A stretch of DNA of 18,907 bases from JAAYUK01 sp964392915. GTDB lineage: Bacteria; Nitrospirota; Thermodesulfovibrionia; Thermodesulfovibrionales; Dissulfurispiraceae. Numbering within the stretch: the stretch's first letter is position 1; every line of letters starts with the position of its first letter. The position numbers were made by a program, and so were the translations under genes. The notes below the pieces were generated by a model. It was not told the DNA's origin and ran no database searches. It was given only the letters and a program-made list of their open reading frames with translations. The stretch is taken from the NCBI GenBank assembly GCA_964392915.1, contig CAYMRS010000051.1, positions 1 to 18,907 on the forward strand, in the 5' to 3' direction. Positions 7,771 through 15,124 of this stretch are shown piece after piece.

Positions 7771-9147
7771 TTATTGCTTCAGGTCAGCGATGATCTGATC
7801 GGCCAGTCTGAACCCATTCGCAATGCAGTCATTAACCGCCACCCCGCGGAATGCATTGCCGCCGAGATACAGCCCTTTATGCTTTGTTAACGCCGTCTCT
7901 ATCATCTCGATTTTCTTGTAATGATTGACGTGGTATTGTGGTATGGCTTTCTCCCACCGGTATATTTTGACCAGTTCGGGCTCCGCCTTCACATCTGCAA
8001 CGGCCGCGAGCTCCGACTGAGCGAGACTGACAAGTTTGTCGTCAGGAAGCATTGCGAGTGCCTGAGCTCGCGCTCCGCCTATCATTACCCTGAGCAGCAC
8101 GCGGTCCGGCGCTGCCCGGTTGGGAAAGATACTTGTATCAAAGAGCGTGCCGAGAATTTTCCGCTTCTCTTTTGCCGGAATCAGGAAGCCGAACAGATTG
8201 AGGTCGCGGGTCAGGCGTTCCTTGCGAAAACCGAAAGCCACAACAGACAGCGCGGGATACGGAATATTGTTTAACTGCAGGGCAATGCCGCCGTCAATGC
8301 CCCTGATTGCAGCAGCACTGTCATGCGCGGGAGAGGTGAGGACAACGCAGTCCGCAGCAGCCTGAGAACCATCGGCAAAGTTGAGCGTATATCCACGCGC
8401 GGTCTTTTCGGTATCAACGAGCCTCTTGCCGGTTACCAGACGCTGTCCCAGAAAATCCGCAAGCGTCTGAATCAAGCTGTACATGCCGTTTTCAAACGAC
8501 ATGAGGGTTCCTCCCGGACCCGCTTCAACTGTGCCGCCGGCACCGGATTCTTTCTTTTCCCTGGCAACGGCCATGAAGCCTTTTATGAGCCCCCCGTATT
8601 TCTGTTCAAGGTCATACACTTTTCCGAAGCAGCTCCTGACGCTCATCTTTTCGGGGTCGCCCGCATAGATACCGGAGGCCATAGGGTCAAGCAGTTTCTC
8701 ATAAAATTCGGTGCCGACACGCCGAACGGCGAAATCCTTCAGGGATTCATCATCATAGATTTTTTTCGGGACGAAGTATTCGCCTATCATGCGCAACCGC
8801 CCGCCAAGGCTCAGAAAGTCCGACAACAGGAATTTCGCGGGGTCGGTCGGTATCATGCGCAAGGCACCGCCGAAATAGATATAGCGCTTCCGGGCATTAT
8901 CATTGCTTTTGAGCGGCGGAAGCCCGATCTTCTTTGCTAGTTCCAGTGTTGCGGGCTTGTTGTCAAGAAAGCCGTTCACTCCGGCTTCGCAGATGTATCC
9001 ATCGAGCTGTTCAGTGTATACCTTGCCGCCAGGGCGGCTGCCCGCTTCGTACACGGTCACGTCGAGCGACGGTGTCTTGTCGAGCAGGGCGTAAGCAAGA
9101 GAGAGTCCGGAAATGCCGCCCCCTGCGATCGCGATGCGTGAGCTCAT
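7771..9147 (-). CDS. hemG: Protoporphyrinogen/coproporphyrinogen oxidase (HemY-type)
   Basis: The enzyme family removes six electrons from the porphyrinogen to give the porphyrin, the step before iron insertion. The 458-residue flavoprotein opens with the FAD dinucleotide-binding motif IAIAGGGISGLSLAYAL (Gly 9-14). An Ala/Gly-rich conserved block follows, and the C-terminal FAD motif GLYLGGNAFRGVAVNDCI is typical of HemY/PPOX. A Shine-Dalgarno AAGGAG lies about 10 nt before the ATG. It sits downstream of hemH and an SDR gene on the same strand (36-nt gap from the SDR), so it is the last gene of the heme block. Whether the substrate is protoporphyrinogen IX or coproporphyrinogen III cannot be decided from the sequence. 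hemH upstream fits the protoporphyrin route. Confidence 0.93.
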   Translation of the reverse strand: MSSRIAIAGGGISGLSLAYALLDKTPSLDVTVYEAGSRPGGKVYTEQLDGYICEAGVNGFLDNKPATLELAKKIGLPPLKSNDNARKRYIYFGGALRMIPTDPAKFLLSDFLSLGGRLRMIGEYFVPKKIYDDESLKDFAVRRVGTEFYEKLLDPMASGIYAGDPEKMSVRSCFGKVYDLEQKYGGLIKGFMAVAREKKESGAGGTVEAGPGGTLMSFENGMYSLIQTLADFLGQRLVTGKRLVDTEKTARGYTLNFADGSQAAADCVVLTSPAHDSAAAIRGIDGGIALQLNNIPYPALSVVAFGFRKERLTRDLNLFGFLIPAKEKRKILGTLFDTSIFPNRAAPDRVLLRVMIGGARAQALAMLPDDKLVSLAQSELAAVADVKAEPELVKIYRWEKAIPQYHVNHYKKIEMIETALTKHKGLYLGGNAFRGVAVNDCIANGFRLADQIIADLKQ

Positions 9148-9183
9148 ATGAATTTCACTCCTTTTTGTCTGTAATAGTTGCTG

Positions 9184-9945
9184 CTACGTATAGATCATTT
9201 TTCTGGTCATGCCGCCGTCAACAACGAGATTGGCTCCCGTAATAAAGCCGCTCTCGGCCGAAGCAAGATAGCAGACGAGCGAAGCAATATCCTCCGGCGT
9301 TCCGACCCGGCCGACCGGATGCTGGAGACTGTCGGCCTCGGTTATGCCAGGCATTTTGCGAAACTTTTTCTTCTTCCACGGACTCACTTCGATCCAGCCG
9401 GGACTGATGCAATTGACGCGCACGCTCGGGCCGAGACTGATCGCAAGCGCATGTGTGAGCGCAACAATTCCGCCTTTCGATGCCGAGTAGGCCTCGGTGT
9501 ATGGCTCCGACATCAGTGCGCGGGTTGATCCCATGTTGACGATGACCCCTTTGTGCGTTGCCAGATAGGGTGCAGCATGCTTTGAGCAGAGGAATGTGCC
9601 GGTCAGGTTGATGGCGATTACCTTGTTCCATGCCTCAAGCGAGAGATCCGCAATCGGGCGATTGGCAGAAATTCCCGCGTTGTTCATGAGAATATCGATT
9701 CGGCCAAACTGCCTGTATGTCTCTTCCATCAGCGCCTTGATGGAAGCTTCATCCGTAACGTCCGCAGGGATGAAGCAAACTGTGCCGAGGTCGGCATACT
9801 CATGTTCGACTTCACGCGCGGCCTCTTCGTCAATCTCTGCGATAACCACGGTTGCTCCGGCTTCAAGCATTCGTTTCGCAACGGCCTTTCCGATTCCCTG
9901 TCCGCCTCCGGTGATGATGGCAACACGCCCTTCAAATCCACTCAT
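9184..9945 (-). CDS. Short-chain dehydrogenase/reductase embedded in the heme operon
   Basis: This 253-residue classical SDR has the cofactor motif TGGGQGIG (12-19), NNAG (88-91), catalytic Asn113 and the Ser140-Tyr153-Lys157 triad in YSASKGG. Acidic residues after the second beta strand (AEID, 36-39) favour NAD(H) over NADP(H). Its ATG overlaps the hemH stop codon (ATGA), and AAGGAG lies about 11 nt upstream, inside hemH. It is therefore translationally coupled to ferrochelatase and followed by hemG. The sequence resembles 3-oxoacyl-ACP reductase or glucose-dehydrogenase-like SDRs, but substrate cannot be read from that. A role linked to tetrapyrroles is suggested only by position. Confidence 0.88.
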   Translation of the reverse strand: MSGFEGRVAIITGGGQGIGKAVAKRMLEAGATVVIAEIDEEAAREVEHEYADLGTVCFIPADVTDEASIKALMEETYRQFGRIDILMNNAGISANRPIADLSLEAWNKVIAINLTGTFLCSKHAAPYLATHKGVIVNMGSTRALMSEPYTEAYSASKGGIVALTHALAISLGPSVRVNCISPGWIEVSPWKKKKFRKMPGITEADSLQHPVGRVGTPEDIASLVCYLASAESGFITGANLVVDGGMTRKMIYT

Positions 9946-10901
9946 AGCCAGTTCCGCTCCTTTGCTGTAGTGAGAACAATATCTGCAAGCGCTTCGATGA
10001 ACAGCGGCGCAGTGTTTAACGAGGGCATCCGCTTCATGGTCATGCCGGAGCGGTGCGCGATTTCCTGATACTCAATGTCGATTTCATACAATGTTTCAAT
10101 ATGATCGGAGACAAAGCTGATCGGCACAACAAGGAGGTTGCGCACGCCCTCTCGTGCGAGGGTCTGCAGCATCTGCTCCGTGGATGGTTCCAGCCACTTT
10201 ACCGGCCCGCTCCGTGACTGAAATGAAAGCCGAGAATCCAGCGAAAGGCGCGAGGTAAGTGCCCGAACTGTCTCCTGTGTCTGCGCAAGATACGGGTCTC
10301 CGGCATCAATAAATGACTGGGGCAGACTGTGCGCGCTGAAAAGCACAACCGGCCGATCAGCGAAGCTGCTCACTGATGTCTGAATGCTGAATGCAAGTGC
10401 GTCAAGGTATTTCGGGTGCAGATGCCACGATCCTGCTTCAGCCACAAAACAATCCCTGCGTGACGACAACGCCTGCTTAAGTGCTTTCAGGGAAGAACCC
10501 GAAGTTGCAACCGAATACTGCGGATACAGATTCAGTCCAATAAATCTGCGCACCCCGAGGTCATACATGCAGCCGACCGTATCGGCAATAAAAGGGTGCC
10601 AGTAGCGCATGCCGACGTCTATCGCAAAAGCAGTCCCGGGAGCGTCTGTTCTCAACTGACCGGCAAGAGCCTCTGCCTGAGCCTTTGTGATGGGCAGTAT
10701 GGGAGAACCTCCGCCAATCTTTTGATACATTGCCGTTGTCTTTGGCGCGCGCACATGAGCAATCAGCCCCGCAAGTGGCTTTTGCAGCAGCCTGGGGCCC
10801 AGTTTGATAATGTCCCGATCCGAAAAGAGATTGTAGAGGAACGGCTTGACGGCTGCGGGAGCATCAGGCCCGCCAAGGTTCAGCAGGATGACGCCTATCA
10901 T
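9942..10901 (-). CDS. hemH: Ferrochelatase
   Basis: Ferrochelatase inserts ferrous iron into protoporphyrin IX (or coproporphyrin III). The 319-residue product opens MIGVILLNLGGPDAP, the usual family start. It has the catalytic-His block FSAHSLPQSFIDAGDPY and the later PISFVSDHIETLYEID, both diagnostic. An in-frame ATG at 10913 would add four residues. The start at 10901 is preferred because it matches the family N-terminus and sits 7 nt behind a TATGCT box with TTGCAT 18 nt further up. The 10913 ATG overlaps that box and neither start has a well-spaced Shine-Dalgarno. The gene is followed by the overlapping SDR and by hemG. Identity is firm; the start is moderately sure. Confidence 0.93.
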   Translation of the reverse strand: MIGVILLNLGGPDAPAAVKPFLYNLFSDRDIIKLGPRLLQKPLAGLIAHVRAPKTTAMYQKIGGGSPILPITKAQAEALAGQLRTDAPGTAFAIDVGMRYWHPFIADTVGCMYDLGVRRFIGLNLYPQYSVATSGSSLKALKQALSSRRDCFVAEAGSWHLHPKYLDALAFSIQTSVSSFADRPVVLFSAHSLPQSFIDAGDPYLAQTQETVRALTSRLSLDSRLSFQSRSGPVKWLEPSTEQMLQTLAREGVRNLLVVPISFVSDHIETLYEIDIEYQEIAHRSGMTMKRMPSLNTAPLFIEALADIVLTTAKERNWL

Positions 10902-10908
10902 GCCTTTA

Positions 10909-10938
10909 AGCATACCGGAACGGACTGAAACGATGCAA
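10909..10938 (-). promoter_or_regulatory. Predicted hemH promoter (leaderless)
   Basis: On the minus strand TTGCAT (10933-10938), an 18-nt spacer and TATGCT (10909-10914) end 7 nt before ATG 10901. The geometry is the same as at korA (TTGCAA, 18 nt, TATACT, 7 nt, ATG). It suggests hemH-SDR-hemG can be transcribed separately from ubiX. Confidence 0.45.
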
Positions 10939-11020
10939 GAAATATGCGATGAACGGTTCGAAAAGGGGAATAAACGACTCAGAACAATGGGGGGGGGAAA
11001 GAGCCTGCGAACAACACGGA

Positions 11021-11272
11021 TTATGTCTTCTGTTGAGACTTCATTTTTTTCATGATGCGTTCATACTTTTCCAGACCAACGCACTCTCGTGCTGACTGAC
11101 ACCATTCAACACATGACGGCACCATATCCCGCGTGATGATCTGCCCGCAGCCTTTGCAGACCATGTCGGGTTCATCGCTCCAGATCTCATTTTTATACTG
11201 ACAAAATAGACAGAATAGTTCTTGAGGACAGGGGGTGCGGATTTCGCTGCTGCCGGGGCAACTCTCACGCAT
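11021..11272 (-). CDS. Small cysteine-rich (zinc-ribbon-like) protein between ubiX and hemH
   Basis: The 83-residue soluble protein has no signal peptide. Eight cysteines are visible: Cys5, Cys15, then a zinc-ribbon-like pair Cys21-X2-Cys24 and Cys39-X2-Cys42, and a second cluster Cys54-X3-Cys58-X5-Cys64. The tail is Lys-rich. A purine-rich AGAGG lies about 9 nt before the ATG, and the gene starts 21 nt after ubiX ends, so the two are probably cotranscribed. The C-terminal part (SCVEWCQSARECVG) recalls small Cys-rich modules found alone or fused to HD-type hydrolases in anaerobes; that is from memory, not a search. Metal binding (Zn or Fe-S) is inferred and the function is unknown. Confidence 0.75.
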   Translation of the reverse strand: MRESCPGSSEIRTPCPQELFCLFCQYKNEIWSDEPDMVCKGCGQIITRDMVPSCVEWCQSARECVGLEKYERIMKKMKSQQKT

Positions 11273-11293
11273 TGCTGCTGCCTCTTGATTCTT

Positions 11294-11911
11294 TCACCGG
11301 GATGCTGAATCCTGATGCCAGCCTCCGGCTGAACTGCCCCAGCGCTTGAACAGATCATGGTCTATTCCCATAGCGTCGAGCATCTTTCCGATCAGGAAAT
11401 CAACCATCTGATCCAGTGACCGCGGGCCTTGGTAGAAGGCCGGAACCGGCGGAGCAATCTTGACGCCGATGCGCGCAAGCTTGAGCATATTCTCAAGGTG
11501 AATTGCGCTGAAGGGCATTTCCCGCGGGGCGAGCAGAAGGGGACGCCCTTCCTTAATCGTCACGTCGGCCGCGCGTTCAATGAGGTTATTTGCGTACCCG
11601 CCGGCGATACCGGCAAGGGTTTTCATGGAGCAGGGGACGACAAACATGCCGTCGGTTTTGAATGATCCGCTTGCAACGGGCGCATGCATCTGGCTATCGT
11701 CGAAGAAATAAAGCCTCTCTGTTCTGAACCGGCTGCGGATTGCCTGTTCAGTTTTGTCTGCCCAATCGATGCCGGTTTCATCTTTGATGATCGAAAAAGT
11801 ATTCCATGAAATGAGCACATGCACTTCCGCATGCCTGAGCAGTTCTTCGAGCAGGCGGATGCCGAGAACAGCGCCGCTTGCGCCGGTGATGGCAAGGACA
11901 AAACGTTTCAT
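11294..11911 (-). CDS. ubiX: UbiX family flavin prenyltransferase
   Basis: UbiX attaches a dimethylallyl group to FMN, making the prenylated flavin used by UbiD-type decarboxylases in quinone or aromatic-acid metabolism. The 205-residue product shows the N-terminal flavin loop TGASGAVLGIRLLEEL and the block VVPCSMKTLAGIAGGYANNLIERAADV. It also has APREMPFSAIHLENM and the C-terminal PPVPAFYQGP, all family hallmarks. The start is at MKRFVLAITG; an open frame 23 codons upstream is not expected in the family. No clear Shine-Dalgarno is present. No ubiD-type gene is in this window, so the partner decarboxylase must be elsewhere. It heads a minus-strand run continuing to the Cys-rich protein and the heme genes. 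Confidence 0.93.
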   Translation of the reverse strand: MKRFVLAITGASGAVLGIRLLEELLRHAEVHVLISWNTFSIIKDETGIDWADKTEQAIRSRFRTERLYFFDDSQMHAPVASGSFKTDGMFVVPCSMKTLAGIAGGYANNLIERAADVTIKEGRPLLLAPREMPFSAIHLENMLKLARIGVKIAPPVPAFYQGPRSLDQMVDFLIGKMLDAMGIDHDLFKRWGSSAGGWHQDSASR

Positions 11912-12083
11912 AGCACTATTATTCCATTTCCGGGGCAAAAGAGAAAAGCTGAAAAGAACTGCGACTGCCCTATAATCCAAAGGCGGACTCTGGGAAGTCA
12001 GCGAAACGGGAGAAATCGCATTCGGTCATGTTTCCCCCGGCTCGAAAAAAAACACCATGCGACGGGTTATTCGGAGAATGCAC

Positions 12084-12102
12084 TCCCGCGAATCACGCGG
12101 GA
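12084..12102. terminator. Hairpin downstream of the TPR/gluzincin gene
   Basis: Inverted repeat TCCCGCG (12084-12090) and CGCGGGA (12096-12102) with a 5-nt loop, 14 nt beyond the stop of the minus-strand gene ending at 12116. There is no T-run, so it may be a weak terminator or 3'-end stabiliser. The surrounding 11912-12115 gap contains no gene I can support. Confidence 0.35.
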
Positions 12103-12115
12103 AAGAGGAGGCTTA

Positions 12116-13378
12116 TCAGCGTTTCTTTTTCCACTCCGGTTCCCAGGTCTCTACCAGTTCGCGGTAGGAGATGCCGAGTGCTTCGCGGAATGCCTGATCC
12201 GGATCCCCCGTTTTTCCGAGGGTCCTCAGGAGTTGCATGACACGGTCGATACCGTACCGGTCAATCAGATACGCGACAGCGGAATAACTTTCCCAATACG
12301 CCAGTCCGACCAGCCGAATGTCGCCCAGCCGTCCGAAGGATCCTTTGTCGTGCAGAGCCGTAAGCGGAATATGCTGCCCGGTTTTTTGCGGCCATCCGCC
12401 CGACAAATACTCGGCAAGCCCCTCGTTCAGCCAGAGCGGCGGAGCCGCGGCAAGGGTATGCACAAGCGCATGGGTGTATTCATGGAAGAGAACGCGGCGC
12501 AGCTCCTTTTCCTGACCCTCCGCGCCTCTGATGGGGATGCGAATGACGCCGTCAAAGATACCATATGCCCCGCCGGCCCACTCGGGCAGTCGCGTAACAT
12601 CACGGAAATCACGCTGGCTGTAAATGATGACCGTAAATGTCGTGTCCGGGAAATAGTTCAGCTCGCGCCCGACCTGCCGATAGGCATCGTCCATGATGCG
12701 CAGGACCATGCGGCTTGCATGACCGACCGCATGTCCGTCAAACACAACCTTGAAGCGCTCCCCTTTTTCATCGACATACCTGGCATGAGCCGCATCCTCC
12801 CGCTTCAGCCACGCGGAAATTGCCTTCAGGTCTTCATCAGCCGGCTTCAGTGCAAGCGCCCGCTCAAGATGGTCCTGTGCCTTCGCGCGTTCTTCCTTAT
12901 GCAGGTAGAGTTCCACCAGTTTTTTCCGGACATTGAATTCACTCGCCGGGTTGTGGCGCAGAGATTCTTCAAAAACGGTGACGGCTTCGTTGATGTTCCG
13001 CGTATGGTAGTGAATATAGCCGATAGCCGCAAGCACGCTCTTGTCGCGCTGCTCAATCTGCTTCAGGATGGAGAGTGCTTCGGGGAACTGTCCCTTTTCA
13101 AACAGCGAGCGGGCGCGATTATACTGCTCGCGATGGTCGGCATGAGTCGGCTTCTGTTCGGTGAGTTCTGCGAAGACCTTGTTCGGGTCTTCACTCTTGG
13201 CGAGGCTCTCTGCTGCCCGCTGCAGAGACAGCGATGGTCTAATTGTTGCCGCACCCCCGTCATGGGCTATGGGAGGAGCTGACTTCTGCGGGGGCATCTT
13301 CGATGACGACTTCATCCAGTAATACCCGCCGACAAGTGCGGCAAGCAATGCGGCCATGATGAGCAGAGCCCGAAACAT
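12116..13378 (-). CDS. Membrane-anchored TPR protein with gluzincin (peptidase MA-like) domain
   Basis: The 420-residue protein has an N-terminal transmembrane anchor (about 4-22) and a short linker. TPR-like helices lie about 84-183, and a C-terminal metallopeptidase domain about 205-415. The zinc motif HEYTH (His299, Glu300, His303) is followed 16 residues later by NEGLAEYLSG with Glu319, the pattern of gluzincins of the peptidase MA type. The active-site residues look intact, so proteolysis at the outer face of the inner membrane is plausible; the substrate is unknown. It begins 8 nt after the stop of the ICMT-like gene with no Shine-Dalgarno, which points to cotranscription and translational coupling. 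Other members are often annotated only as TPR or DUF proteins. Confidence 0.82.
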   Translation of the reverse strand: MFRALLIMAALLAALVGGYYWMKSSSKMPPQKSAPPIAHDGGAATIRPSLSLQRAAESLAKSEDPNKVFAELTEQKPTHADHREQYNRARSLFEKGQFPEALSILKQIEQRDKSVLAAIGYIHYHTRNINEAVTVFEESLRHNPASEFNVRKKLVELYLHKEERAKAQDHLERALALKPADEDLKAISAWLKREDAAHARYVDEKGERFKVVFDGHAVGHASRMVLRIMDDAYRQVGRELNYFPDTTFTVIIYSQRDFRDVTRLPEWAGGAYGIFDGVIRIPIRGAEGQEKELRRVLFHEYTHALVHTLAAAPPLWLNEGLAEYLSGGWPQKTGQHIPLTALHDKGSFGRLGDIRLVGLAYWESYSAVAYLIDRYGIDRVMQLLRTLGKTGDPDQAFREALGISYRELVETWEPEWKKKR

Positions 13379-13386
13379 GCTGAAAA

Positions 13387-13959
13387 TTATAGCCGAATGT
13401 GCGGAAAAAAGCGCGGGACTTTCCGCTGGTACTCCCCATATACCCTGCCGAACCGTTTCAGGAGTTCCCGCTCTTCGAGCGGAATAATTACGGTATAGGC
13501 AAGGACAAAATCGAGAAGGGCGACAATCCCGACAGCCGTATATTGCGTGATGAGAAAGATGCCGATCAGGAGTATGGTATGCGCCAAATAGGTAGGATGC
13601 CGGACAATCGCAAATGCTCCGTGCGGCTGAAAAACGTCATGCCGGTTCGCGAGTTGATGACCGCCGGTAATGCCGGTCAGGGTCAGCAGTCGTGCTGTCC
13701 AGACATGGAGGACTGCTCCCCCGGCAACGAGCACCATGCCTGCGGTCGCGAAGCCGCGCGGAAGGTTCACGATTGAGGAGAGCAAGGCATCTTTATTCGT
13801 AAAAAGGAGAGCGGCGCAGGCAAGCCAGACACAGAAAACGATGATGTAGGTTCTTTTGCCGAGTTTCCTGAAATAATCGGTGAAAAAGTGAACCGGGATC
13901 CACATAAGCGGAATAACCGGCCATACTATGATTATGGCGAGCGCGAGATGCTTTTGCAT
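13387..13959 (-). CDS. Integral-membrane methyltransferase-like protein (ICMT/PEMT family)
   Basis: The 190-residue protein has four to five hydrophobic segments. Its C-terminal half carries the signature of isoprenylcysteine/phospholipid methyltransferases: HGAFAIVRHPTYLAHTILL, then PLEERELLKRFGRVYGEYQRKVPRFFP. In the family the RHP(x)Y and EE(R/E) motifs bind S-adenosylmethionine. The start at 13959 (MQKHLALAII) is chosen because it begins directly before the first membrane helix. A frame 35 codons longer has an atypical hydrophilic N-terminus. A TATACT box ends 9 nt before this ATG and no Shine-Dalgarno is present. It is followed after 8 nt by the TPR/gluzincin gene. The methyl acceptor is unknown. 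Confidence 0.82.
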   Translation of the reverse strand: MQKHLALAIIIVWPVIPLMWIPVHFFTDYFRKLGKRTYIIVFCVWLACAALLFTNKDALLSSIVNLPRGFATAGMVLVAGGAVLHVWTARLLTLTGITGGHQLANRHDVFQPHGAFAIVRHPTYLAHTILLIGIFLITQYTAVGIVALLDFVLAYTVIIPLEERELLKRFGRVYGEYQRKVPRFFPHIRL

Positions 13960-13968
13960 AATGCTGAT

Positions 13969-13974
13969 AGTATA
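13969..13974 (-). promoter_or_regulatory. -10-like box directly upstream of the ICMT-like gene
   Basis: TATACT on the minus strand ends 9 nt before ATG 13959. No convincing -35 lies at 16-18 nt (AGATAT/CAGATA). The position is like that at korA and other SD-less genes of the window. Confidence 0.3.
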
Positions 13975-14047
13975 CCCCGTGAACACTGCGCATATCTGAT
14001 CATGACTGCTCGAACAGGAATGGATGACGGTCTCTTTTTGATGAAAC

Positions 14048-14076
14048 CGGGAGTCTCCGCACACCGGGGACTCCCG
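14048..14076 (-). terminator. Hairpin terminator after the superoxide dismutase gene
   Basis: CGGGAGTCTCC (14048-14058) pairs with GGGGACTCCCG (14066-14076) through 11 bp including one G-T wobble, with a 7-nt loop. It begins 14 nt past the stop of the minus-strand sod gene. The following U-tract is weak (GGTTTCAT), so termination efficiency is uncertain. Confidence 0.6.
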
Positions 14077-14089
14077 CGAAATGATTCAA

Positions 14090-14668
14090 TTACTTCATCC
14101 GCACCTCGGCAGCAGCCCAATCGATGTTCTTGAAGAATGCCTCGATATAGTCTGCCCGCTTCAATCCGTAATCAACCATGAACGCGTGTTCAAATACGTC
14201 CATGATCAGAATCGGATTGCAGCCGGCCGGATTCGCCACATCATGCTCATTCACCCAGAAATTGATGAGCTGTCCGTTCGTGATGTCCTGATACAGCACC
14301 ACCCAGCCGATGCCGCGCATGGTGCCGGTCGCCTTGAAATCCTTCAGCCAATCGTCATAGCTTCCGAAGCTTGCGGCCATGGCCTTTGCAAGCTTGCCGT
14401 TGGAGTCGAGCGCCGCTTTTCCGCCGAGATTCTCGAAATAAAACTCATGCAGCCGCATGCCGTTGAATTCCCATCCGAGGCGGCGTTTCAGTTCGGCAAA
14501 TTCCGGCGTTGCCGCCTTGCCGTCGGCGAGCATTGCCTTCAGCGTGTCGAGTACCTTGTTGGTATTGGTGACGTAGCCCTGATACAGGGCGAAATGGTTC
14601 TTTAACAGTGTATCACTGAACCCTTCCATGCCGATGAGCTTTGCGTAATCCTTCGCAGTGTAAGCCAT
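14090..14668 (-). CDS. Fe/Mn-family superoxide dismutase (divergent clade)
   Basis: It converts superoxide to oxygen and hydrogen peroxide in the cytoplasm; there is no signal peptide. The 192-residue protein has the four metal ligands His25, His74, Asp157 and His161 (in DVFEHAF). It also shows the C-terminal DYGLKRADYIEAFFKNI block. It differs from textbook enzymes. The HxxxHHxxY segment reads HFALYQGY, with a one-residue deletion and no second-sphere His. WEHA is FEHA, and the Gln usually four residues before the second ligand His is Gly70. Similar variants occur, from memory, in anaerobe-rich phyla. AGGAGG lies about 7 nt upstream of the ATG, and a TATAAT on the minus strand at 14706-14711 is a possible -10. 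Fe versus Mn cannot be assigned. Confidence 0.9.
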   Translation of the reverse strand: MAYTAKDYAKLIGMEGFSDTLLKNHFALYQGYVTNTNKVLDTLKAMLADGKAATPEFAELKRRLGWEFNGMRLHEFYFENLGGKAALDSNGKLAKAMAASFGSYDDWLKDFKATGTMRGIGWVVLYQDITNGQLINFWVNEHDVANPAGCNPILIMDVFEHAFMVDYGLKRADYIEAFFKNIDWAAAEVRMK

Positions 14669-14705
14669 GTGTTCCTCCTTGAGTGTATCAATGTCTCTCT
14701 TTACT

Positions 14706-14711
14706 ATTATA
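14706..14711 (-). promoter_or_regulatory. Probable -10 box of the superoxide dismutase gene
   Basis: A perfect TATAAT on the minus strand 37 nt upstream of the sod ATG would give a leader of about 30 nt carrying the AGGAGG site. No good -35 is seen at 17-18 nt (ATATCG/CATATC), so an activator may be needed. Motif-based only. Confidence 0.4.
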
Positions 14712-14948
14712 CACCGGCCGAAAGAATGCGATATGTCTCCCCGAGCAATCTGTCCCCGGTGGTATAATTAGCAGGATGCTGAAAAACTCTTCGCATGTTA
14801 GTAGTTGATGAGCAGACATAATTGAGGAGGAAACGTGCGAGGCATCAACGAACCACAGGGAATATATCTGGCCTGGCAAAATCGGACAGGGTGTATAAGT
14901 GGAGGGAAGCTGCTCTAAACTACTAAGGGATAGAGAGGAGCAGCGAAC

Positions 14949-15119
14949 ATGGCAAAGAAGACGAGACGGAATCACGGGTCAGCATTCAAGGCGAAGGTGG
15001 CATTAGAAGCAGTCTAGGGAGAGCAGACGATTAGTGAACTGGCAGCGCGGTTTCAGGTGCATCCCAATGTGATCGGCTAGTGGAAGAAAGAGCTCATCGA
15101 GCGAAGCGAGGTGAGAACA
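14949..15119 (+). pseudogene. IS3-family transposase OrfA remnant with two amber stops
   Basis: Translating from ATG 14949 gives an OrfA-like N-terminus: MAKKTRRNHGSAFKAKVALEAV, stop, GEQTISELAARFQVHPNVIG, stop, WKKELIERSE. This matches the basic helix-turn-helix pattern of IS3-family OrfA. TAG codons at 15015-15017 and 15078-15080 stand where Lys/Gln-type residues are usual. Similarity ends near 15116 and no orfB is present. GAGGAG precedes the ATG. It is non-functional as read. Confidence 0.85.
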
Positions 15120-15124
15120 ATATG

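Noticed and set aside
7616..7798. Possible 60-residue protein in the lemA-hemG gap
   Set aside because: It runs through the intrinsic terminator and into the end of hemG, has no Shine-Dalgarno and no recognisable composition.
8323..8940. 205-codon plus-strand frame inside hemG
   Set aside because: Mirror frame of the hemG coding sequence with no motif.
11819..13282. Open frame of 487 codons on the plus strand
   Set aside because: It lies antisense to the well-supported ubiX and TPR/gluzincin genes, shows no family motif, and has the low-complexity look of a mirror frame in GC-rich DNA.
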